DNA of 64,000 nt from Alkalihalobacterium sp048323755. Its GTDB lineage: Bacteria > Bacillota > Bacilli > Bacillales > Bacillaceae_F. The notes beneath the pieces were generated by a model that was given only the letters and a program-made list of their open reading frames with translations, made no database searches and was not told the DNA's origin. Shown here in pieces: positions 34,078 through 41,749 of the stretch. A program made the position numbers and the translations under genes. The stretch lies in assembly GCF_048323755.1 (NCBI RefSeq), contig NZ_JBLWFS010000001.1, positions 186,001-250,000 on the forward strand, read 5' to 3'. Within the stretch, counting starts at the first letter, position 1. Each line of letters starts with the position of its first letter.

Positions 34078-34609
34078 CTTATAACTTTTTACAAACAACC
34101 AACCCAAATACACCATATCTTTATAACGTCTATATCTCCCGAATCAATAAGCGAAACAATATTTAGATCTCTAATCTACTTCCTCATATCCTTAATCACA
34201 AACAGTCAAATACGTTGCCTAGCTATGAAACCTAGTCTATAGACAAAAATTTTTCCAGTTGGTATACGTAAAGGTACTAAAATAGTTCTCATTAACTACT
34301 ACACAAAACGACAAATTCCCTACAAATTAGACAAAAACTCAAAAAAATACTTAAAAAGCAATGTCTAATGGTAGGCAGGAAAATAATCTAATAAGAAGGA
34401 AAAATAGACTATAGTATCGAAAATGAAAGAAAGATACACTATTACTAATTCCTAATACCTCTGACTTTTGTAATATTTTTGTAACCTACAGCCATATTTT
34501 TCACATTATAATAGAGGTAGACTAGTAAACTGACGATAAAATCTACATATAAAAAAATAGTAGTCCTAAAAATCTATTAAACATTATTCTATGCTAGGGA
34601 GGAAAAACA
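34078..34609. other. Long upstream region of the NlpC/P60 gene
   Basis: About 530 bp, very AT-rich, with no gene seen. It contains the WalR-like box and -10 element listed separately. Confidence 0.5.
34469..34512 (+). promoter_or_regulatory. WalR-like box and -10 of the NlpC/P60 gene
   Basis: TGTAAT-ATTTT-TGTAAC (34469-34485) matches the WalR (YycF) consensus TGTWAH-N5-TGTWAH at every position. TATAAT follows at 34507-34512, 21 bp after the second half-site, a geometry suited to activation. WalRK controls wall hydrolases in B. subtilis, and the gene downstream is one. Confidence 0.55.
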
Positions 34610-36088
34610 ATGAGTACAAAGTCCGTTGTGAAAAAAGCGGTAATTTCTTCAACGTTTGCTACAGGAATTGTGTTGACTGCACCGTTAGTTGTAGACGCGG
34701 CACTAGGTGACCAACCTTTAAAAAAGGGGATGAATCACTCTGATGTAAAAGAGCTACAAGAGGTACTTAAAGCTAAAGGATATTTTAATTTCCATACAGC
34801 AACAGGCTTTTACGGAACAATTACAGAAGAGGCAGTAAGACAATTTCAACAAACGCATGGAATTCAAACGACCGGGGTGGCTAATTTAACTACGATCAAT
34901 CTCTTGCTCAATACAACGGCTCAACATAGAAGTGGCCCGGATACTCAAATCGCATCGGCAACTACTTCTAATACATATACGACACTTGCCCAAACAAGAG
35001 GTCTCCTTCGCTCGGGTTCTCAAGGACAAGCGGTTACAGAACTTCAACAAATTTTAAAAGAGCACGGGCATTTTAATCATCATGTAACAGGTTATTATGG
35101 TCGAGTTACTCAAAATGCTGTTAGAGAATATCAAAGAAAAAATCGCCTTACTGTTGATGGGATTGTGGGGCCGCAAACTATTTCACACTTACTAAGCAAA
35201 ACTGGGGGCCAGGCAAACTCTGCATCGTCAACTCAAACAACGCCAACACCAACACAATCACAAACAGTAAATCCGACTGCGCAAATAGACTCCGTGCAGT
35301 TCACTGCATCTGTACTCAGAATAGGTTCAAGCGGCAGCCAAGTAAGGCAGCTTCAGCAATCACTTAAGGAACTAGGTCACTTCAATCATGAAGTAACAGG
35401 GTACTATGGTAATATTACCGCTACAGCCGTTCGTTCGTTCCAACAAAGTCAGCGTCTGACGGTAGATGGGATTGCAGGGTCGCAAACCTTCAGGGCGTTA
35501 ACACAAGTAGTGAATGGGCAGTCAGGCTCAACAAATAATGCAACAAATAATAATACAACGACCAACACGACAACTAATTCAAGTACAAATACGACAACAA
35601 CTCAGCCAACATCAAATCAAACAACATCTACTAACGAAGCAAACACAGCGCAGACAACGCCAGCTCAAACAGTGGCTCAGCCAGTACCACAGCAACAAGC
35701 TCAGCCTGCACCACACGTGTCGCAAGACTTCCAGGTTATGAATGTCATTGCTGATGCTGCTGGATTAGTAGGTACACCTTATGTATGGGGAGGTACAACG
35801 CCAAAAGGGTTTGACTGTAGTGGCTTCGTACAATACGTCTTTAAAAATCAGGGGGTAAACATCCCGCGTACCGTTGCTCAACAGTGGGCAGCAGGAACAT
35901 CTGTCTCAAAGCCGAGTGTAGGGGACCTTGTATTTTTTGAAACGATATCAAGCGGTCCTTCTCATAATGGGATTTACATAGGGAATAACCAATTTATTCA
36001 TAGTGGCTCATCAACAGGGGTAATCGTTGCGAGTTTGAACAATAGTTATTGGGCGCCACGGTATTTAGGAGCTAAAAGAGTTCATTAA
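34610..36088 (+). CDS. Peptidoglycan-binding NlpC/P60 endopeptidase
   Basis: 492-residue secreted wall hydrolase: signal peptide (~1-32), three peptidoglycan-binding-1 domains (~35-105, ~130-195, ~235-305), a Thr/Asn/Ser/Gln linker (~305-375), and a C-terminal NlpC/P60 domain with Cys403 (FDCSGFV), His452 (SHNGIYIG) and His464 (FIHSGSS). It should cut D-Glu-(gamma)-mDAP stem-peptide bonds, like LytE/LytF/CwlS, though these use LysM domains. RBS AGGGAGGA precedes ATG 34610. The WalR box suggests growth-linked control. Confidence 0.93.
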   Translation: MSTKSVVKKAVISSTFATGIVLTAPLVVDAALGDQPLKKGMNHSDVKELQEVLKAKGYFNFHTATGFYGTITEEAVRQFQQTHGIQTTGVANLTTINLLLNTTAQHRSGPDTQIASATTSNTYTTLAQTRGLLRSGSQGQAVTELQQILKEHGHFNHHVTGYYGRVTQNAVREYQRKNRLTVDGIVGPQTISHLLSKTGGQANSASSTQTTPTPTQSQTVNPTAQIDSVQFTASVLRIGSSGSQVRQLQQSLKELGHFNHEVTGYYGNITATAVRSFQQSQRLTVDGIAGSQTFRALTQVVNGQSGSTNNATNNNTTTNTTTNSSTNTTTTQPTSNQTTSTNEANTAQTTPAQTVAQPVPQQQAQPAPHVSQDFQVMNVIADAAGLVGTPYVWGGTTPKGFDCSGFVQYVFKNQGVNIPRTVAQQWAAGTSVSKPSVGDLVFFETISSGPSHNGIYIGNNQFIHSGSSTGVIVASLNNSYWAPRYLGAKRVH

Positions 36089-36091
36089 TTC

Positions 36092-36133
36092 AAAAAAGTT
36101 ACGTATCGTTCAAAAGATGCGTAACTTTTTACT
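36092..36133 (+). terminator. Intrinsic terminator of the NlpC/P60 gene
   Basis: AAAAAGTTACG (from 36093) pairs with CGTAACTTTTT (36120-36130). The ~265 bp after it up to 36399 is AT-rich and contains no recognisable gene; the promoter of the polysaccharide operon should lie there. Confidence 0.75.
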
Positions 36134-36399
36134 TTTGTTAAAATGTTAACCTTATACGAATGACATTAGGGGGTAAAAATATATACAGATAGACAATATC
36201 CTCAATAGTTATTTTTACTTTAGTGACCCTGTCATGCTTAAATGGATAGCAGCTACAAGAAATGCTGCAGGAAAAAACATGAACATTCTCTGTCGTTAAT
36301 TTGTAAAAGTACCGAAACTAAGCAATCTCTATTCTCACTGATGTCTAACTATGTTAATATTATTTATGGTTTTATAACTGTAATGATAGGGGTTTAAGT

Positions 36400-37188
36400 A
36401 TGATAAGGCTAATTTCTAACTTTTATAATGACATAAAAGATCATAAAGATTTAATTAAATACTTTGTACTAGCAGACTTGAAAGCAACCAATGCTCGTAC
36501 ATACTTAGGGTTTTTATGGTGGATTATTGATCCAATTTTGTATATGGCATTATTTTATTTATTAGTACAAGTGATTCTTCAACGGGGTGGCGAAGGTTAT
36601 GCCGTTTTTTTATTTACGGCCTTAATTCCATTAAAATGGACAACTTCGTGTTTAGTTGATGGCGCTGGTGCTATCACCTCGAAAAAGGGCATCATCGAAC
36701 GCGTATTTGTACCGAAAATCGTTTTTATTATTATACGACTAGCTGTAAATTCCATTAAATTCTTCATCGGTTTAATAGCGATGTTTATTTTTTTATTGGT
36801 GTACGGCGTAGACTTTTCGGTAAATGTTCTATTTGTCCTTCTCATCATTTTTATTCATAGTATCTTTCTATTAGGAAGCATGATCATTCTTGCTCATCTC
36901 GGTGTATTTATTCGGGATGTAAAGAACATGATGCAATATATAGCAAGAACATTATTTTATTTATCACCCGTCATGTATGACATTTCAAGAGTTCCTGATA
37001 CACTAGCTCCATTTTTATATATCAATCCGCTAACTTCTCTAATCACGTCCTATCGGAATGTACTTTTGTATCAGCAACCTCCAGAGTGGGGAGCGTTACT
37101 CATCTTGCTAGGGGTTTCAGTAGCCCTATTACTGTATGCGTTAAGAGTATTAAATAAGTATGAAAATCATTATTCTAAGGTGATCTAA
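36400..37188 (+). CDS. Polysaccharide ABC transporter permease (TagG/KpsM type)
   Basis: 262-residue ABC-2 membrane protein with six helices and an amphipathic N-terminus (YFVLADLKATNARTYLGFLWWIIDP), the pattern of permeases that export teichoic acids, capsules or O-antigens. The ATPase gene begins directly after its stop codon. RBS AGGGGTTTA precedes ATG 36400. It opens an apparent operon of at least seven genes running to about 46574. Confidence 0.9.
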   Translation: MIRLISNFYNDIKDHKDLIKYFVLADLKATNARTYLGFLWWIIDPILYMALFYLLVQVILQRGGEGYAVFLFTALIPLKWTTSCLVDGAGAITSKKGIIERVFVPKIVFIIIRLAVNSIKFFIGLIAMFIFLLVYGVDFSVNVLFVLLIIFIHSIFLLGSMIILAHLGVFIRDVKNMMQYIARTLFYLSPVMYDISRVPDTLAPFLYINPLTSLITSYRNVLLYQQPPEWGALLILLGVSVALLLYALRVLNKYENHYSKVI

Positions 37189-37917
37189 TTGGAAAATTCA
37201 ATCATAGAATTAAAAGATATTTGGGTTTCCTATCCGGATAGTCAAGAGAAGCCCTTAAAGTCATTGTTTAAAAAAGAAAAAAAGAAGTTTTGGGCACTAA
37301 AAGGAATTAATTTCGATGTTAAAAAGGGTGAAGTATTAGGTATCGTAGGAAGAAATGGTTCAGGAAAAAGTACATTATTAAAAGTACTTAGTGGAATCTT
37401 ACTACCTGATCAGGGTGAGTATAAAGTAGATGGACCGAAACCTGTCCTTTTATCGTTAGGTGCTGGATTTCAACCAGAACTTTCTGGAGTTGAAAATATA
37501 TATCTAAACGGGCTGCTTCTTGGACGGTCTAAAGCTGAAATCGATAAACTCCTCCCCGAAATCATCGAATTCTCAGAACTCGATCATTTTGTCAATAAAC
37601 CAGTAAGAACGTATTCAGCTGGTATGAAATCGAGGCTAGCTTTCTCAACGGCGATAACACTTGACCCTGAAATTTTACTAATCGATGAAGTTTTAGGGGT
37701 TGGCGATAGCTCTTTTAGAGAAAAATGTAAAAAAGTCATTATGGAAAAAATTAAAGAGAAACGAACTGTCATTCTAATCTCTCATTCTGCAAGCTTAGTA
37801 AAGAGTTTATGCGATCGAGTGGTCTGGATTCATTTAGGTGAACAACGGGATGTTGGAGATACTGAAGAAATTGTGGATAAATATGAAACTTTCATGAGAG
37901 GCGCCAAACAAAAATGA
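37189..37917 (+). CDS. Polysaccharide ABC transporter ATPase (TagH/KpsT type)
   Basis: 242-residue ATPase with Walker A GRNGSGKST, signature YSAGMKSRLAFS, Walker B ILLIDEVLGVGD and H-loop ISHS. It lacks the C-terminal carbohydrate-binding extension of Wzt or the tail of TagH, so glycan recognition lies elsewhere. Start TTG 37189 immediately follows the permease stop, with AAGGTGA 5 bp upstream. The stop overlaps the next gene (ATGA). Confidence 0.92.
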   Translation: MENSIIELKDIWVSYPDSQEKPLKSLFKKEKKKFWALKGINFDVKKGEVLGIVGRNGSGKSTLLKVLSGILLPDQGEYKVDGPKPVLLSLGAGFQPELSGVENIYLNGLLLGRSKAEIDKLLPEIIEFSELDHFVNKPVRTYSAGMKSRLAFSTAITLDPEILLIDEVLGVGDSSFREKCKKVIMEKIKEKRTVILISHSASLVKSLCDRVVWIHLGEQRDVGDTEEIVDKYETFMRGAKQK

Positions 37918-39131
37918 GTACAATTATGCTGCTTTTTAAGGATATAATTTATGACGCAAGAGTCAAGAGAGAAGCGATTGCGCTGGCTAAAGGTGGATAC
38001 AAGCTTACGATCTTTTGTGTCAAAGAGTTTGACCTAGAAACACCGGACCTACATGAAAACATCGAAATTGTCAGGCATGATATGTTTAATAAACAGATTA
38101 AGATGACTTTAAATCAAAAACATAACGATAAAGCCTATACCAATGTGATTAAGCGAATGGTGAGGACACCACTTCTAAAGCTAAGTAAAGATATAGCGGC
38201 CTACCGACTGTTTTATACAAAAACTGTAGCGATGTTAAAAGAGAAAGATGTTACTGTAATTCACGCTCATGATCTCAATACGCTCTCTATCGGGTACTAT
38301 TTATCTAAGCAGTTCCGCGCAAAACTGATCTACGATTCCCATGAACTATATAATGAGATGGCCGGAAGAAACAACTTTGAGAAAAGAATAGGGTATATGG
38401 TGGAGGGCAAAATGCTGAAACACATCGACCACTTAATTGTCGTGAACCCTTTTGTGCAAGAAGAATTTGAAAATAGGTATGGCAAAAAGCCTACGACGAT
38501 TATCGAAAATATACCTGAAACCAATGGGGGTTTAACAACAGAAGCGGAGAACAAAAATTATTTCCGTGAAAAATTCAAACTAGCAGAAGAAGATATAATC
38601 CTTCTATACCAAGGCGGAATAAACCCAAATCGCGGCATTGAGGAATGTGTTGAAGCGGTTGCCCAACTACCAGAACGATTTAAATTTGTCATTTTAGGAT
38701 TTGGCACCTTAACAAACGAACTCAAGGAATTGGCTGTGAAGTTAAACTTGAGCTCACGAGTCTTTTTTCATGAGCAAGTCCCTTCTGCAGATATATTATG
38801 GTATACAAAACAAGCCGATATCGGTTTAGTTATGTATAAGAGCAATAGTAAAAATAATTATTTCTCCACACCGAATAAAATTTATGAATACCTTTTGGCT
38901 GGAATTCCAATGGTCGCTTCTGATCATCCAGGAAAAAATTTTATTATAAATAAATATAAAATTGGCTTATGTATAGAAGAAGATGTCGAGTCGATTAGAA
39001 AAGGTATATTGCAACTAGAAAAGGAATACGACATGTATGCAGAAAATTGTTTAATTAATCGTAAATCCATTAGCTGGACGGATGAAGGGAATAAATTAGT
39101 CACGTTATACGAATCGCTTTTTAAAGCATAA
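37914..39131 (+). CDS. GT4-like glycosyltransferase
   Basis: 405-residue cytoplasmic GT-B enzyme. The N-terminal half contains HAHDLNTLSIGYYLSK and YDSHELYNEMAG; the C-terminal half has LLYQGGINPNRGIEE and YLLAGIPMVASDHPG, where the nucleotide-sugar-binding loop lies. Donor and acceptor unknown. It overlaps the ATPase gene by 4 bp and is closely related to the next gene, suggesting a tandem duplication for two similar linkages. Confidence 0.87.
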   Translation: MSTIMLLFKDIIYDARVKREAIALAKGGYKLTIFCVKEFDLETPDLHENIEIVRHDMFNKQIKMTLNQKHNDKAYTNVIKRMVRTPLLKLSKDIAAYRLFYTKTVAMLKEKDVTVIHAHDLNTLSIGYYLSKQFRAKLIYDSHELYNEMAGRNNFEKRIGYMVEGKMLKHIDHLIVVNPFVQEEFENRYGKKPTTIIENIPETNGGLTTEAENKNYFREKFKLAEEDIILLYQGGINPNRGIEECVEAVAQLPERFKFVILGFGTLTNELKELAVKLNLSSRVFFHEQVPSADILWYTKQADIGLVMYKSNSKNNYFSTPNKIYEYLLAGIPMVASDHPGKNFIINKYKIGLCIEEDVESIRKGILQLEKEYDMYAENCLINRKSISWTDEGNKLVTLYESLFKA

Positions 39132-39145
39132 TAGGAGTACTCGAT

Positions 39146-40432
39146 ATGATAAAAACACTAAAAAGAATTTTTTTAAGGGAAAAAAATGAATTAAATCGGT
39201 TTGCAAAAGAAAACAATAAAGTATGTATGGTTGTTTGGAATACATTTGAAACGGATGCACGAGTTACGAAAGAAGCAGTTAGTGTACAAAAAATGGATAA
39301 AGAGGTAACGGTTATAGCAGTTTTTGAACCGACACGTACCAAGAAGAGGGAAGTAAAGGACGGGATTAACATTATTCGTGTGGATCGGACGATAATCAAG
39401 AAAAAGGAACGAGCAAACGTAACTCGATCCTCTAACAATACAAACGTTAATTCCACCACTACAAAAGCAAATCATTCCCTCAAAAACTCTGTGAAAAAAC
39501 TGTTAAAGCCCCTCTACGCCATCATTCCAAAAACAATGATTAATACAAGGTTCTTTATAAGAGCTTTTAACGAAAAGGCAGGTATTTATCATTCACATGA
39601 CTTAAATACACTAGTTCCTACTTATTTAGTTTCTAGAATCCGAGGTGCAAAATTAATTTATGATGCACACGAGGTTTCTACTGACCGTGCGGGTTGGAAG
39701 AATAAGCGTTTCTGGACAAGGATTGAAAAGTATATCATTAGACGTGCAGACGGGGTTATTACCACAAACGACACAAGAGCTGATTATTTTGCTGAAGAGT
39801 ATGGTATTGAAAAGCCAGTGGTCATACGTAATGTACCTCCCTATCAAAAAATTGTAAGTTCCGACAAACTTCGTGAAGAATATGGTATGATTGGAAATGA
39901 GCCTATCATCATATATCAAGGGGGCATTCAAAGAGAAAGAGGCCTAGAAAATATCATTGAGTGTATCCCTCTAGTCCGTAAAGGGGTATTTGTTTTTATT
40001 GGAAATGGTGCGTTAAAGCCTAAAATTATGGCTAAAGCAAAAGAACTAGGTGTGGAACATCGCACGATATTTCATGGAGCTGTACCAAATGAAGAATTGT
40101 TGTCGTATACAGCGTCTGCGGATTTGGGACTTCAACTGCTGCAGAATACTTGTTTTAATCATTATTCTGCTTGTTCGAATAAAATTCATGAATATTTAAT
40201 GGCTGGTATCCCAGTTGTATCTAGCGACTTACCTGAATTAAGGAAAGTCGTTTCTTCGGGAAATATTGGAATTTTAGTTGATCCTGAAAATATACAGATG
40301 ATTGCAGGTGCCATTAATCAATTAATAGAAGATAAAGATCTTTATAACATGTTTAAAAGCAATACAGTGAATGCAGCTTTAGGTCATCATTGGGGCCTGG
40401 AAGAAGAAAAACTTCAAAAACTATACCAATAA
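39146..40432 (+). CDS. GT4-like glycosyltransferase (paralogue of preceding)
   Basis: 428 residues. Shares with its neighbour HSHDLNTLVPTYLVSR, LIYDAHEVSTDRAG, IIYQGGIQRERGLEN and YLMAGIPVVSSDLPE. A Lys/Asn/Ser-rich insertion (~90-120) is absent from the neighbour. Gap to the previous gene is 14 bp and to wecC 21 bp, so it is in the same operon. It probably adds one sugar of the exported repeat unit. Confidence 0.87.
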   Translation: MIKTLKRIFLREKNELNRFAKENNKVCMVVWNTFETDARVTKEAVSVQKMDKEVTVIAVFEPTRTKKREVKDGINIIRVDRTIIKKKERANVTRSSNNTNVNSTTTKANHSLKNSVKKLLKPLYAIIPKTMINTRFFIRAFNEKAGIYHSHDLNTLVPTYLVSRIRGAKLIYDAHEVSTDRAGWKNKRFWTRIEKYIIRRADGVITTNDTRADYFAEEYGIEKPVVIRNVPPYQKIVSSDKLREEYGMIGNEPIIIYQGGIQRERGLENIIECIPLVRKGVFVFIGNGALKPKIMAKAKELGVEHRTIFHGAVPNEELLSYTASADLGLQLLQNTCFNHYSACSNKIHEYLMAGIPVVSSDLPELRKVVSSGNIGILVDPENIQMIAGAINQLIEDKDLYNMFKSNTVNAALGHHWGLEEEKLQKLYQ

Positions 40433-40453
40433 AAGATAAAGGAGACTGTTATA

Positions 40454-41716
40454 ATGAAACTTTGTGTAATGGGCTTAGGATATATAGGTTTACCAACGGC
40501 AGTGATGTTTGCTAGGCATGGAGTAACGGTTCATGGAGTAGACGTTAATGAAAAAGTAGTCCATATGTTACAAAACAAAGAATTACACATAGAAGAGCCA
40601 GGACTAATTGAAATGATGTCTGAGGTGATTGATGATGGAAACCTGACATTTTCGACACAACCTGATTATGCAGATGCTTTCATTATCGCAGTACCTACTC
40701 CAATAAAACCTGACAAAACGGCAAATACAGATTATGTTGCAGGTGCAACCGAAATGATCTTGCCATTTGTAAAAAGTGGCAACCTAGTCGTCTTAGAATC
40801 AACAGTACCACCTAAAACCGTAGAAAATGTTATGATTCCGATCTTAGAAAAAAGTAATTTAACGATAGGAGAAGATTTATATATTTCTCATTCACCTGAA
40901 AGGGTACTTCCTGGGAAGTTATTTGAAGAACTAGTATCAAACGACCGAATAGTCGGCGGAATTAATGAGAAATCTTCACAGTTGACAGTTGATCTTTACA
41001 AGCGCTTTGTAAAAGGTACGATTCACGTGACCGATTCTACAACGGCAGAAATGGTTAAATTAATGGAAAATACATATCGTGATGTGAATATTGCTTTTGC
41101 CAATGAATTAGCAAGAATCGCAGAAAAAGTAGGATTTAATGTTTGGGAGGCTATTGAATTAGCCAATTGTCACCCGCGCGTTAACATTCATAAGCCTGGA
41201 CCTGGAGTTGGCGGTCATTGCATAGCGGTAGATCCTTGGTTCATTATTGAACAAGCCCCAGAAGAAGCAAAATTAGTGTCACTTTCACGAGATATTAATG
41301 ATACTACTCCTTTCCATGTCGCTCATTCGATAGAAGACTTAGTAAAGGATAAAGAAAATCCAGTTATATCGATTTTCGGTCTTGCCTTTAAAGGAAACAT
41401 CGATGACATGAGGGAAAGTCCGGCTGCTGAAATCGTCAACTATTTACAAAATAAAGGTCTAAATCTAAAAATATATGATCCATATGTAACGAATAACGTT
41501 GAGGGGAAAGTGGATACAGTCGAAGAAGCTGTCACGGACTCAAGTTTACTGGTGATACTTACAGATCATAATGTATTTAAAGAGTTAGATTTTGAAGCGT
41601 TAGAAAGTCTTATGAAGGATAAGACGATTTATGATACAAGAAATATGTTAAACGAACAAAAGTTAACCAATTTAGGGTTTAATGTACTTCAAATTGGTTG
41701 TGAACTGAAAAGATAA
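40454..41716 (+). CDS. wecC: UDP-N-acetyl-D-mannosamine dehydrogenase (WecC-like)
   Basis: 420-residue UDP-sugar 6-dehydrogenase with NAD-binding GLGYIGLPTAV, SPERVLPGK, and catalytic Cys256 in GPGVGGHCIAVDPW. The GGHCIAVDPWF sequence favours UDP-ManNAc or related N-acetylhexosamine dehydrogenases over UDP-glucose dehydrogenase. It would supply a uronic-acid sugar such as ManNAcA for the exported polymer, which would be negatively charged. No epimerase (wecB) is in the window. Confidence 0.88.
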   Translation: MKLCVMGLGYIGLPTAVMFARHGVTVHGVDVNEKVVHMLQNKELHIEEPGLIEMMSEVIDDGNLTFSTQPDYADAFIIAVPTPIKPDKTANTDYVAGATEMILPFVKSGNLVVLESTVPPKTVENVMIPILEKSNLTIGEDLYISHSPERVLPGKLFEELVSNDRIVGGINEKSSQLTVDLYKRFVKGTIHVTDSTTAEMVKLMENTYRDVNIAFANELARIAEKVGFNVWEAIELANCHPRVNIHKPGPGVGGHCIAVDPWFIIEQAPEEAKLVSLSRDINDTTPFHVAHSIEDLVKDKENPVISIFGLAFKGNIDDMRESPAAEIVNYLQNKGLNLKIYDPYVTNNVEGKVDTVEEAVTDSSLLVILTDHNVFKELDFEALESLMKDKTIYDTRNMLNEQKLTNLGFNVLQIGCELKR

Positions 41717-41749
41717 GTTAAGGTGGTGTAGGCCCTCGGGCTATTCAAC

